Shown piece by piece: positions 23,459-34,533 of a stretch of 64,000 bases of DNA. Origin of the DNA: Zanthoxylum bungeanum (lineage: Eukaryota > Streptophyta > Magnoliopsida > Sapindales > Rutaceae); NCBI GenBank assembly GCA_019454045.1, contig SKCR01015022.1:102174-166173 (forward strand), written 5' to 3'. Below the pieces are notes generated by a model, which saw nothing but the letters and a program-made list of their open reading frames with translations, did not search any database and had not been told where the DNA came from. How positions within the stretch are numbered: position 1 is the first letter of the stretch; every line of letters starts with the position of its first letter. Made by a program: the position numbers and the translations under genes.

Positions 23459-24148
23459 GCACATTAACATCACCAAACATTCTTTATTAATTTACTAAGG
23501 TTACTAATTTGTACACAACACAACATAATCATCTTTCTTATCTAATGATTATCATATAAGAATTTCTTACTCGCCAACAACAACATATATATATATCAAT
23601 CATTAACCAAAACTCAAAATTACAAATTATTAAGTGAAATTTCTTACCTCAAGGGGAAGTTGATCTAGGTTTAATTCACTTTCCAAGACTTAGTGTCATG
23701 CTTGATTAAACTATCCTTATGCTTGTTTTCTTTTGAATTTTCTTCTCCCTCTTTCAAGGCAACAAAGATGATATTTGAGATTTGGAGTTTCCTTTGTCAT
23801 GACAAATGAGCTATTTGGCTACTGTTTCTTATATAATTGTTGTGTTTTGTTTTTAATCTACTAAAGTTGTCAAGTGTTTTGTAGAAAACTCTAGGAATTA
23901 GGCTTAGGGGCCGGCCAAGGGGAGGCAAAATTAATGGGCTTCATTTGTTTTATTGCAAGCCCTAAATCTCATGCACTGAAATCATCAAGCCTATTAAATT
24001 CTCCTAATTGGGTCTAATTGTTCAGGTCACTTTGGTGTGACATTTATAGGCCTTTTAGGCCAAATTTTATGTAACATGCCCATTGGGCCACCAAACCCAG
24101 GCCACAGAAATTTTAATTTAACTAGATCGTACAATTTTGGCTGTTATA
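23459..24148 (-). repeat. 3' LTR of gypsy element K (partial)
   Basis: On the minus strand the LTR starts TATAACAGCCAAAATTG at 24,148, just after a purine-rich AAGGGGAAATAAT. It runs through the segment shared with R1 and R2 (aagatgatatttgagatttgg; taggggccggcc near 23,905) into AT-rich sequence. The first dinucleotide has changed from TG to TA. Upstream is a chromovirus-style pol end (gattcgaggacgaatcattt). Confidence 0.65.
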
Positions 24149-25866
24149 ATTATTTCCCCTTAAAATGATTCGTCCTCGAATCATATTAAATTGAGTACTT
24201 GCCCTATTCATTATTGGAATGTTGACGGGGAATTATCTTCTCTGGACATATAAAGTCTATGGGTGGCCTCCTGCTCCTAGTGACGTTTCCATAACAACTC
24301 AACTGAAGAAATCAATTTAGACCGTAGCTTCTTGGAATAATTTCCAAAGCCTCGATGTAAACCAAAAACCTCTATCGGAATTTATCTTTACGGGATGAAG
24401 TGTGTAGATTTAGTCCACCTATCCATGATTTTCTGAATTGAGTAATTTTCCTTAGTAGTATGTGAGAATCCAACTACGAAACACATTGAAGTATTATTCC
24501 GCTTTCATTCAGGAATATCTAGGTTTAAACCCTTCCCGACGACGCTTAATATTTTCTTTTCGGTTGTAAACATGTAAAACTCTTTTCATGAAGAGGCGTT
24601 AACTTTCATTAACAATAAATGTCTCTACTTATGAACCCTATTATATCTATAAATTCTCATCATGTGTATCTTATTCCACATGATCTCGAATTTACTGACT
24701 GTAGAGACTAACTTCTCGTACCTCTCTAATCTACTATCTAAAAAACCAATATCACAAAGACAACTCCGCTGCTCATTTACTGATCACTCTCTTTTAATAG
24801 GCAGCCATGCTTGCTTTGTCGGTATGATACTAATTGGAATGACCATAAACGCTTGACAAATCTACCTATTACTGAGGTTATCGTGGGAAACAATACCATA
24901 TTCCCCGGAACTATTCAAACAATACTCCCATTTAAGTAACTCATAGTAATGAATTATCTATTGTAGAAGAGTTACAATAATCTGCCTATGGTGTCCTAAT
25001 AACCTTATAAGCTTCAGTTCTTTGTCATGTTTGACCAATCGTAGACAATCTTGTATAGCTTTAGTCCTTTGGGATTCTAAATTGATCTCTTCTTATGACA
25101 TTGCATGGCCCTAAAATATGTCTGATGACAATCAAAATTTACCTTTGGAAAGTTGGCACGAAGCTTATTTTCATTCGGTGTCCATAACATTCAATGAGGG
25201 TATTCTACATGTCTATCAAAGCTGTAGGGCATTTGTAATAATGAAAATAGTATCAACATCTCTTATTACACATCTAGCCTGAAATGTTGTTTTTCATAAT
25301 GTCCATTTTTGAGTTATGGATTGATGAAATCTAGATCAGAGTTGGCCCTTAGAAAAAATACGATACCTCGTGACTATTCCAACTATGTCATTAATCCTTA
25401 ACAGTGGATACTTATCCTTAATAATCGATTTTTTAAACTATCTTTAATTGACACACATCCGTAGGGTTCCATTCTTATTCTTTTGATAAATGATGCAAAA
25501 TTACTCCAAAGAAACATATTAATGTGGGTAAACTGGGCTACTCATCTAGTGACATCAAGTTTATACAATGGATTCTCCTTGGCATATGCTCTTATGTGTG
25601 TATTCGTGGTCAGACATATTGGAGGTGGTGCTAACTGTGTTATAATAGATGAGGAGACTATGGGAAAGGAAACTCTATACATAATCTTGTAGTTAGGATT
25701 CCCACTTGTCTGAACTTAATCATATGACGTGATAAAGAGGGAAACAACTCTGTAAATTATTGGTCGTAATTGATTAGGATCTAATAAAACCTGAGTTCGG
25801 TATATCATGTTCAAATATTGACGTCTTCTTCCCTTGAACTAACTACTCAACTCTCCCGTTCTAGTA
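24149..25866 (-). pseudogene. Ty3/gypsy (chromovirus-like) pol remains, element K
   Basis: Read on the minus strand, about 25,480-25,300 holds decayed reverse transcriptase resembling LRMCIDYRELN...KYPLPRIND...FSKIDLRSGYHQ of chromoviruses, with many stops. About 24,440-24,300 holds integrase-like IMDRWTKSTHFIP and a following GFWFTSRLWK-type segment. The frame just before the LTR ends with the conserved F/YDSRTNHF-type tail (24,183-24,160). Long stretches between are deleted or unreadable. The right arm of the inverted repeat (24,773-25,248) lies inside this region. Confidence 0.6.
24773..25248 (+). repeat. right arm of 475-bp inverted repeat
   Basis: Partner of 22,909-23,382, separated from it by 1,390 bases. 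Being collinear with pol order, it is probably the source copy. No translation in this arm is intact. Confidence 0.9.
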
Positions 25867-25874
25867 TTACTCAC

Positions 25875-26790
25875 TGTTGGAAAATGCTTATGAGTAAGCA
25901 TTTTTATGCACAATTTTAAGCATGATCCACTTATTGAATGATTCGGATACTCCTCCGTGAGTAGTTCGAAATGGTATATTCATATGCTTAAAATGGTGCT
26001 TGGGTGAATGAGAAATTGTTGCTCAAAGTTCACCTAATGGTGTTGGAAAATAAGGAGAATTGAACTTGTCCCATATGGGAAAGCTATAGAGGGAAAGTTA
26101 TGCTTATATATGATTGCTCATATGTAGATTGGTAAGAGTTATAAGGATAGAGGCTCTCTCTACGTTCGCGAGGGGGGGTGCAAATCAAATCCGAATCAAG
26201 CTTGGCTCGTGTGCACCCGCGTGTCATGCGTACACGAATGCCGGACCAAAATGTGCGAGCCCGGCCTAGCCAATTGTTCCATAACAGTTAATTCAATTTT
26301 ATTAATTAACTAGGTGGTTACAAATCAAATGAAAAATCTCCCACTAACACAGTTTAATTGGTATGTTAATTTCTTTTTTAATGGAGAGGTGTATTTCGTT
26401 TTTTGAGGAGTTGAATACAAAAAACAAGTTTTTAAGTTTTCTTTTTAGAAGAGTTCAAGCACTTCAGTTGTTCGTTGCAGTCGAATTTGGTGGTGCCCAA
26501 TTTCCTCTATTTTCCGTTGCATCCTGGGAAACAGACGTCTCGCGTTCTAACTGCACCAATCGGTAGGGGACGAATTTGTTTTAAGGAGATTGTTGCCGCA
26601 TCAACAAGCCTCGGAATTCTCTCGTTTGCGCTGTCTTCATCGCTGGGACTGATTTACTGTTTTCGCGTTCTCTTTCTGCGTTTGTCCTGTTACTGTTCTA
26701 TTAATTGTGTTATTGTCATTTGTATCACTATTGATAATTGTATCATTTTTGTTCGGTTTACTGATTGTTCAAAGTCTGTTGTAAGAACAC
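25875..26790 (+). repeat. 5' LTR of element L (end uncertain)
   Basis: Starts TGTTGGAAAATGCTTATGAG. GC-rich pieces occur at 26,160-26,270 (cgcgagggggggtgc; gtgcacccgcgtgtc). The 3' end is placed near 26,790, where gtaagaacaca is followed by about 50 bases before gag. No clear tRNA-Met site is visible there, and no 3' LTR exists for comparison. Confidence 0.55.
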
Positions 26791-26840
26791 AGTAACCAAA
26801 TAAGTTGTAATAGTCTTAAAACAAATTCGACTCTGTGGAT

Positions 26841-27412
26841 ATGGAAATCATTCCAAACACAGTAGATCCGAATATGACAGCCTCTTCGACTGGCCAGAAT
26901 GTTGTGGCAGTCCCCGTGTCTGACCAAACTGTAGTGGCAGCCTCTTCGGCTGGCCAACTTGCTTCAGCCTCTAGGCTTAATATGGCAGCCGCTGTGGCTG
27001 GCCAAGGTGTTGCTAGACAACCTGTTGGACATGTGAGCCATGTCAATCCTACTGCGGAAAAACCTGAAAAATTCAGTGGTCAGAATTTCAAAAGGTGGCA
27101 ACAGAAAATGTTTTTCTACTTGACCACGTTGAACCTTGATAGGTTCCTAAAGGAAGATGCTTATGTACCCAAAGAGGGTGAGAATGATATTCAAGTGATC
27201 AGTGCCATCGATGCTTGGAAACATTCTGAATTCCTATGTAGGAATTATGTGCTAAATGGGCTAAGTGATTCCTTGTACAGTGTGTACGCCGGAATGAAAA
27301 CAGCTAAAGGGCTTTGAGAATCTTTAGATCGAAAATATAAAACTGAGGATGCCGATACTAAGAAATTTTTCGTAGGCCGTTTCCTAGATTTTAAGATGGT
27401 TGATTCTAAAAC
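26841..27412 (+). pseudogene. gag: copia gag N-terminal half, element L
   Basis: The first ATG (26,841) gives MEIIPNT; an in-frame GTG lies six bases upstream. A variable Ala/Val-rich start containing repeated AASSAGQ-like segments is followed by the conserved copia Gag entry EKPEKFSGQNFKRWQQKM and LNLDRFL. A TGA at 27,315-27,317 replaces a probable Trp codon, as the downstream [12 protein letters not shown] continues in frame. A small deletion near 27,410 then shifts the frame into the next ORF. Gag would form the particle shell. Confidence 0.8.
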
Positions 27413-29029
27413 TTGTTAAGTCAAGTACAAGAATTGCAAATTATTCTAGCAGAAATTCATGCTGAGGGGATGGTCTTAAGTGAAACCTTCCAAGTAGCCT
27501 CGATAATTGAAAAACGACCACCTAGTTGGAAAGATTTCAAGAATTACCTAAAGCATAAGCGAAAAGAAATGAGTATTGAAGACTTGGTTCTTAAGCTTAG
27601 AATTGAGGAAGATAACAGAGTATCTGACAAGAGAGGAATAACTCATGAGGCCAAAGCAAATGTTGTTGAACATGGCCATAAGAACAAGAACCCTAAGAAC
27701 AAAGGGTCAAAGATGGGCCCTAAAGGAGGAGTTTCCAAGAAATCTAAATTTCAAGGAAGATGCTTCAACTATGACAAAATGGGTCACAAGTCTTCTGAGT
27801 GCAGACTGCCAAAGAAGAAAAAGAATCAAGAGGCTAATGTGATGGAAAACATGACTCAAGATGTTTCAGACATTAATCTTTCTGCTGTGGTTTCTGAGGT
27901 GAATCTGGTGGGTTCTAACCCAAGAGAGTGGTGGATTGATACTGGTGCCACTCGACATGTGTGCTCGGACAAGAGCATGTTTTCTTCATTTGAGCCTGCT
28001 GGTAATGGGGAAAAAATATACATGGGAAATTCAGCAACATCTGAGATTGAAGGTCAAGGAAAGGTGATTCTGAAGATGACTTCTGGAAAAGAGTTGACTT
28101 TGAACAATGTTCTGTATGTACCTGAAATACGGAAAAATCTTGTGTCTGGATCGCTTCTGAACAATCATGGATTCCGGATGGTGTTCGAGTCTGATAAAGT
28201 AGTTTTGACTAAAAATGGGATGTATGTGGGAAAATGGTATGTAACTGATGGGCTTTTTAAGCTCAATGTAATGGTTGTTAAACCCAAAAATATCAATAAA
28301 GCTAGTTCTTCTGCTTATATTGTTGAGTACTCTAATCTTTGGCATGGTAGATTAGGACATGTTAATTTTAATTCATTGCGAAAATTAATTAACATGAATC
28401 ACATTCCCAATTTTAAAATTGATAACAGACATAAGTGTGATACTTGTGTTGAGGCAAAACTAACTAGATCATCTTTTCATAGTATTGAAAGAAACTCTGA
28501 ACCACTTGATCTAATTCATACCGATGTATGTGATTTTAATTCAATACAATCGAGAGGCGGTAATAAATATTTTATTACCTTTATTGATGATTGCACAAGA
28601 TTTTGCTATGTGTACTTGATGAAAAGCAAAGACGAAGCTATAGAGAAATTTGTTCTCTATAAGAATGAAGTTGAGAACCAACTGAATAAAAGAATTAAGG
28701 AGTTAAGCAGTGATCGTGGTGGTGAGTATGTTTTTCCTTTTGAATCACTTTGTGAACAAAATGGAATCATACATCAAACCACAGCTCCTTATTCACCTCA
28801 ATCCAATGGGATTGCGGAACGGAAGAATCGTACCTTGAAAGAGATGATGAATGCTATGTTAATCAGCTCTGGCTTACCTCAGAATATGTGGGGAGAAGCT
28901 GTCTTATCAGCTAATTACCTTTTAAATAAGGTACCACAGAAAGAAGTAGGGAAAACTCCTTATGAAATGTGGAAAGGAAGAGTACCTTCCTATAATTCCT
29001 ACGAGTGTGGGGGTGTCTTGCCAAGGTAG
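27413..29029 (+). pseudogene. pol: copia Gag C-terminus, protease and integrase, element L
   Basis: An open frame of 538 codons; the first codon is not ATG because the frame is entered from gag. In order: end of Gag with zinc knuckle at residues 117-130 ([14 protein letters not shown], second Cys changed to Tyr); protease active site WWIDTGAT (D176); pre-integrase HHCC (LWHGRLGH about 309-316, CDTC about 342-345); and integrase catalytic core with D371 (HTDVC), D434 (SDRGGEY) and E469 (AERKN). The three acidic residues are kept at normal spacing. The frame shifts after [10 protein letters not shown], where a conserved GC-rich integrase C-terminal segment should follow. Cleavage and strand transfer are the family functions. 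Confidence 0.85.
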
Positions 29030-29700
29030 TCATTCCTCCACCTAAGAAGGTGAAGATATGATCAAAAACTGTTGATTGTGTTTTCATAGGATATGCACAT
29101 AACAGTATGCTTATCGATTTCTTGTGTATGAGTCTACTATACCAGATATTCACAAGAATACGATAATGGAGTCGAGGAATGCATCCTTTTTCGAATCCGT
29201 TTTTCCTTGTAAAACTAATTTGAATTCAAATATACACAAACGGGCACATGAGACTATCATTGAAGATAGTCAGGACCAAGAACACATATATGTTATAGAG
29301 GATCAACAAGTTGTTGAACTTGAACCAAGACGTAGCAAAAGAGCTAGAACGGAAAAATCATTTGGTCCAGATTTTCTGACATTTTTGCTAGAAAATGATC
29401 CTCAAAGCTATAACGAAGCTATAAGGTCAGCTGATGGTGTTTTGTGGAAAGATGCCATCAATAGTGAAATTGAATCCATCTTAAAAAATCACACCTGGGA
29501 GTTAGTGAATCTTCCTCCAGGATGTAAACCTTTAGGGTCCAAGTGGATTTTCAAAAAGAAAATGAAGGCAGATGGATCAATTGACAAGTACAAAGCAGAC
29601 TTGTAATTAAGGGTTACAGACAACGTGAATGTCTTGATTACTTTGATACTTATTCTCATGTAACGAGAATAATTAACGACGTGGACCACTGTCCAGTATC
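29030..29700 (+). pseudogene. copia integrase C-terminus and start of reverse transcriptase, element L
   Basis: After the frameshift, VFIGYAHNS (about 29,079-29,105) and a 160-codon open frame (29,124-29,606) continue the polyprotein. They include LEPRRSKRARTEKSFG of the integrase tail and WKDAINSEIESILKNHTWEL / GSKWIFKKK at the start of reverse transcriptase. The frame ends at 29,606, where YKARLV has become YKADL followed by a stop. Similarity fades by about 29,690 and the catalytic YVDD part is absent. Confidence 0.75.
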
Positions 29701-30260
29701 CTGATGTCGATCTAAAGCCAAAACAACTGTTAGTTTCTATAACTCGGATATTTTCATATGACATGAAAGAATATGTAATGTATGAAATCTTAATATTTCT
29801 GAATATATGAGATATTTATGGTATCAATGAATTTTACGGCTTAGGTTTCGAGTTACGCAGGTGTGATAGCGAAATCCCAAATTCTGCCAAATCGTTAAAA
29901 TCCTTTACTCAATAGTTAACTTCAAAATGTCACTACAATTAAATGGAATGAAATCAAGGGCTGAAATTTTAATAGAATAGTCCCTAGTGTGTCTAGTTTA
30001 TGTCGGTTTTTACATCTCTCAGTTTCGATTACAGAAACTAATGCTCTAAATCGAAATTCAGGGGGTTGTTAAATAAACAAAAAAACTGGGTGTAGTCGCA
30101 GCAGGTCACCCAACTTCAAAAATTTGGTTCAGCCTCATCTTAAGTCTAAAATTCTAATTTTTGGATATGTTACTCCCTTATGTGTCTAGTTTATACAAAA
30201 TTTTACGGATCTTGATTTTGACCTACAAGACTCAACTTATAAGCATTGTTTAAAAAAATG
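29701..30260. other. AT-rich sequence, possibly old LTR
   Basis: No ORF. The word tgtgtctagtttat occurs twice (29,989 and 30,181), followed each time by a similar region, so this may be an internally repeated LTR remnant. No ends were found. Confidence 0.35.
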
Positions 30261-30425
30261 TTTTGAGGCGCCGAATCGTCGTCTCTCAGCGTCGGCGCAC
30301 CGAGGCGGCCGCCTAATGCGCCTAAGCCAATTTTTCCGCCTTTCGCCGAGTGATGCGGCCGCCTCAGCACGCCTCACACTGACTCAGCATGAGGCGGGCT
30401 AAGGCGGCTACCTCACGTTCAGACA
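30261..30425. repeat. GC-rich GGCG/CGCC block
   Basis: About 165 bases stand out from the AT-rich surroundings, with gaggcggccgcc, gatgcggccgcct and aaggcggctacctc. The words GAGGCG/CGCCTC recur in both orientations, which would allow a fold-back. A lone gaggcgcccg at 31,265-31,274 could mark a second end. Short GGCG-rich subterminal repeats are seen in some plant hAT elements, but no terminal repeat or target duplication was confirmed. Confidence 0.5.
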
Positions 30426-30454
30426 TTTTTTTAGCTTTTTTTTATTCGTCTCTC

Positions 30455-30720
30455 TCTCAGATGCAGAAGGAAGAAGATGAAAAAAGAAGAAGATTCAGAT
30501 GCAGATGCGAAAAAAGAAGATGAAGAAGAACATGCAGATGCAGAAAGGGAGAAGAAGACTTTCAGATGCAGAAAGGAAGAAGAAGACGTTCCCATAAAAA
30601 AATTAATCAAGTGATTTTTAAAAAAAAATAATAATTGATTTTCAAAAAAAAATGAAGAAGATGAAGAAGCAGATGCACAAATGAAAGGAAGAAGACTTTC
30701 CCGTGAATGGCTCCTTCGTT
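30455..30720. repeat. purine-rich imperfect repeat (GAAGAAGA / CAGATGCAGA)
   Basis: A strand-asymmetric tract of GAAGAAGA and agatgcagaaaggaag units, interrupted by A runs at 30,594-30,655. On the minus strand it gives a 115-codon Ser/Phe/Leu-rich ORF, which is only the complement of the purine tract. Confidence 0.75.
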
Positions 30721-31439
30721 TTTTTTTTAGACAACTTTCCACTTTCCAGCTGTCATTAAAAAATTGACTTTCCCACAACCAATTTCCTTACAGGTGTACT
30801 GGTTCTGACCGTGAAAAATTGAAAATTGATTTTTAAAATAGTGTACATCTAGTTCTTTTTATTTTTTTTGTAATAATAAAATTGTTTTATTATAATTCTT
30901 ATTTTTTGAATAAATTATTAATTAATTTTTGTATTTTTTTTATAAGAAATCAACTTTTACTGTTGTTCGTGATGTTTGATAATATTCTTTTATCAAATTA
31001 TATTGTAACAATAATGAAAATTATTATTAATATTATCATATACATGCATGATGAAAATTATTGTACTCTGTAAGAGCAATGAAAATTATTATCATATATA
31101 TGCATGATCTCAATTCCAATTATTTCTTTGTATAATTTATAAATTGGTAATATCATTAATCAAGTGATTTTCAAAAAAAAAAATTAATTGTGAATGATAT
31201 CAAATTAATTTATTATTAACAATAAAATTATTATTATAAAATTAACTTTTTTTTTACATTCGCATTGAGGCGCCCGAAATTAATTGAGTGAAAGTAGAAC
31301 ACATACATAACCAAATAAGTTAATCTTTACAAATAATATAATTTATATAATATAAATTAAAAAATAATGAATATTTTGGATTGTTGATGTTTTTATTATG
31401 TTTATTTTAATTTTTTTCGACTTTCGATTCTAGGCTCGA
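30721..31439. other. AT-rich sequence without recognised feature
   Basis: Very AT-rich, with homopolymer runs and a repeated atcatatatatgcatgat-like word (31,036 and 31,092). No gene or element end could be supported apart from the gaggcgcccg word at 31,265. Confidence 0.45.
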
Positions 31440-33215
31440 AGATGAAATTTCTTACCTCAAGATGAAGTTGATCTAGGTTTAATTAACTCTCCAACACTTG
31501 TGTCATGCTTGATTAAACTATCCTTGTGCTTGATCAACTTGTTTTCTCTTGATTTTTCTTCTCCCTCTCTCACGACAACAAAGAGGATATTTGTGATTTG
31601 GTGTTTCCTTTGTCGTGACTGAATAGCACTTTAGCTAATGGGCTTCATTTGTTTTATTACACGCCCAAATCTCATGCACTGAAATCATCAAGCCTATTAA
31701 ATTATCCTAATTAGTCTAATTGTTTGATCACTTTGGTACGATATTTATAAGCCCTTTAGGCCTAATTTTATGTAACATGCCATTAGCCCACAAAACTAAA
31801 TTTTATTTTCCAATTAATTATTTTTCTTCATTTTAGAAAAATTTTATCCGAGCCACCGAGATTTTAATTTAACTAGATTATAAAATTTTGGCCATTACAA
31901 TTCTAAACCCCGAATAATAAATAAATATTTTTAAAAATAAATTTAAAACATTTAAAAATATATTCGTTAAACTATTACATTATCAAAAAAACAAAGCATA
32001 CATATCCAAAAAAAATTGATAATATCTATTACTTAAATCTATTAAACAAATCACAATATATATTGTAGGTGCTCATATTTAGCACTGCAACCAGGGACAG
32101 GACATGCAGTTGAATTTTCCTTAGCATCCCTACTCAACAGAACTGTAGTGATAGTAGACAGGAGAGATCAGTCTAACCCTCGGAGTCCGAACTCTTTCGA
32201 AAAAATTAGGATTTGACCTGAGAGGTTAACATGCAAGCATGTTTTAATATGCATAATAATAGGGGTGTCAATTTGGGTCAGGATTCGTTTATTCGTTCGA
32301 TTCGATTCGCTTTAAAGCGAATACGGGTTTGAAAAAATGGATTCGTTTAATAAATGGGTCAATTCGATTCCATTTGTTTATTAAACGAATCGAATACGAA
32401 TTTAAGCTCATTGATTCGTTTATTCGTTTAGGATTCGTTTATTATTTTTATTTACTAGTTATTGTTAATTTTCAATTAATATTCGAGAAATTATAGTTAA
32501 TTATCATAGAAAAATTAATATTTTTCGGTATTTGGTGAGATATTTTTAGTAAATATATTAATTATACATTTCATATGTATATTTTAATGAATAATTGATG
32601 TAAATCAAGTGTGGTAAATTATTTTATTAAATAATATCATTGACTAAACGAATAAACGAATATTCGTATTCGATTCGTTTATTAAACGAATCGAATACGA
32701 ATTCTGATATTAGGATTCGTTTAATAAACGAATCGAATACGAATCCATCATATTTTGATTCGATTCGTTTAGGATTCGACACAAATTCGATTCGTTGATT
32801 CGTTTTGACACCCCTACATAATAACATATGTAATTACACCTAATGCCATATTAGAGCATGTGTCATGCCAAATGCACACCATTCATCTGGAGGACAGTCT
32901 AGTTTTCGACAAGTGTCAATCAAAAGTTCACACCTGCACACATATAACCCTATATAAACCAATAAACTTGTAGATAATGAGGTTGAAAAAATTCATTACT
33001 CACTAATATAATTAAAGCATAAGCTTACTGCACTATGTGATTAGCAACTTTATTGCAAACTTAAAGTATGGAGAGAAAGGTTCTAACTTACAAACACACT
33101 TGTGCAGGCGCAGTACATTGGATTTCAGAACAGAGCCCAGAATTCAAAAAGGGCAAGTCCATCAAATCGAAGGTAACAAACATTCAACATTTGTCTCACT
33201 TTTACTGCCCACATA
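31440..33215 (-). repeat. gypsy repeat R2, with MITE insertion
   Basis: Second copy of R1, same orientation. The minus-strand LTR start is TGTAATGGCCAAAATTTTATAA at 31,899. Downstream LTR sequence runs to 31,440 (gaaatttcttacctcaag, as in element K at 23,636). Upstream sequence matches R1 to about 33,180. The 557-bp MITE at 32,260-32,816 interrupts it. Relative to R1 there is also a small deletion at about 33,146. Confidence 0.7.
32260..32816. mobile_element. hAT-type MITE with 8-bp target duplication
   Basis: A 557-bp element with inverted ends TAGGGGTGTCAA (32,260) and TTGACACCCCTA (32,816), flanked on both sides by CATAATAA (32,252-32,259 and 32,817-32,824). The R1 copy shows the empty site, with a single CATAATAA at 22,401-22,408. 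The interior has many ATTCG/CGAAT subterminal words (attcgtttattcgtt; cgaatcgaatacgaat) and no transposase. The 8-bp duplication and (T/C)AGGGG ends place it in the hAT superfamily. It depends on a transposase made elsewhere. Confidence 0.95.
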
Positions 33216-33814
33216 TATAGGAGATTGAAATTGTGTTTTCTACCATTTTGTTTGGTCCATAATTTAATAAAACGAGGTATTCCTCATTAGAAAATGACTC
33301 TATATATAAAAGTTCATGTGCTATTAATAATTTATATATTTTATAAATATTAAGATTTTTTTTGTTTACATAAATAATAATTTAAATATATTTATTGTAA
33401 TTTTATAAATAAGTAAATTAAAATCTAAACTTGTAATAGGGCGGGAATATGAATTTTAAGTGATCCCCGTCCCTTTTCCAAATAAGAAATAAGTATTAAA
33501 TTTTTCAATCTCCATCTCCGATATTAATTATTCAATTTTTTATTCACGATACTCGGAGGAACCCTAGTCCCTTTAAGGATTTAATGATTTATGCCATCGC
33601 TAACTAAAACTCATGTGGGTCGCTTACAGCAATGCCATGTATTCAATAAAATAAGGAAATCAATAAATGTTCCCATAATATTATTATCATCATTAAGCTA
33701 GCTGTTTGATGTTTTCGTGGCTAAAGGAAAATAATCACTACATAATAATCCCTGGACATAAAAGTAATAATAATTTGAACATAAAAATAATAATAATTTG
33801 AATACAATATGAAA
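33216..33814. other. intergenic AT-rich sequence
   Basis: No ORF or repeat end was recognised. A moderately GC-rich patch (33,440-33,480, gggcgggaatatgaa...gatccccgtccc) and the 3' flank of the candidate gene are the only notable parts. Confidence 0.4.
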
Positions 33815-34533
33815 TTAACTTTTGTTATCTTGCTTTGATTTACGGGCTTTTTCCTTCTTTGTACCACCAATTTCTTCTTCTGCTGAATAATAAATTTCAT
33901 CATCTGATTCCACAACTGCAATATTCTTTTCTTTATCTGGAATTGGCTCCAAAAATCTAACATGTTTTTTTATCTTTGCTTTGGGAACCTCCTCCTTCAT
34001 TGCATTGCCTTTCTTAATATCCCTTTGTTTCATTTGTACAGCTGAAATTATGCCCAATTATTAGCACCAAAAAAAAAAAAGAAAAAAGCTACAGTTAAAA
34101 ACTTAAAATATGATTCTGAGTATTCATTCAGCACCTAATATTTAGCTTTTTACTGTTCAAATTTAATAATAAATTCAAAAAGTAAATTTTAAATTCTTTA
34201 GAATTATTTTATCATTTTAAACATTAAAAAACAAAAATTTGATCCTGATGTAACACTCGGGGAATACAGCTAGATAGTATCGTTGTTTTCTTCAAATTCA
34301 TGATAACTCTTTGTTAAAAATTTCATAAACTTTGTATAAAGTGCTCAGTTAATACAAAATCAATAATCAATTGAATTTATTAAAAAAAAAAAAAAAAAGG
34401 AGAGAGAGAGAAAAAAAAAGAAACAGTAATTGGGTTATGAGAATTTACATGTATCACATGTATCGTTGTTCTTAGACTTCTTGTTCGCTATTTCAATTCC
34501 ATCATTATTCTTTGATTTATTACAACCCATCAT
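33815..34533 (-). CDS. candidate small two-exon gene, lysine-rich product, unrecognised
   Basis: On the minus strand, exon 1 (34,533-34,449) and exon 2 (34,041-33,815) join in frame across a 407-base intron with donor AT|GTAAAT and acceptor TTTCAG|CTG. The product is about 102-103 residues. It starts MMGCNKSK (ATGs at 34,533 and 34,530), continues with a KKSKNN-type basic segment, KKHVRFLEPIP, an acidic ESDDEIYYSAEEE patch and a basic KKEKARKSKQ tail. If the second ATG is used, MGCNKSK fits the N-myristoylation consensus (Gly2, Ser6), with Cys3 available for palmitoylation. The frame is also open upstream of the ATG to a possible acceptor (TTTTAG at 34,586-34,581), so exon 1 might be internal to a larger gene. 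It lies in the least repeat-like part of the window. No family is recognised; it could be chance. Confidence 0.35.
34382..34420. repeat. A-rich / GA low-complexity tract
   Basis: A run of A followed by GAGAGAGAGAGAG and another A run. On the minus strand it is a T/CT tract inside the proposed intron of the candidate gene. Confidence 0.8.

Larger units (their letters stand above)
25875..29700 (+). mobile_element. Ty1/copia retrotransposon L, 3' truncated
   Basis: Plus-strand copia element with a 5' LTR from 25,875, gag (26,841-27,412), a long protease-integrase frame (27,413-29,029), and integrase C-terminus plus the start of reverse transcriptase (to about 29,690). The rest of reverse transcriptase, RNase H and the 3' LTR are missing. 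It resembles the TNT1/Tork-like part of copia in Gag and integrase; that lineage call is inference. Its codon and base use is less decayed than neighbouring elements A and K. Confidence 0.85.

Noticed and set aside
26362..26795. 67- and 106-codon plus ORFs upstream of copia gag
   Set aside because: Overlapping frames in the 5' LTR of element L without similarity to proteins.
30431..30778. 115-codon Ser/Phe-rich minus ORF
   Set aside because: Complement of a purine-rich repeat; composition alone explains the open frame.
30261..31280. Complete DNA transposon bounded by GAGGCGCC words
   Set aside because: The two end words are in the same orientation and no target duplication was found, so no element boundaries are called.
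33721..33963. 80-codon minus ORF overlapping the candidate gene
   Set aside because: Different frame of the same exon, ending in Tyr/Phe-rich AT sequence; the other frame has the plausible splice site and composition.
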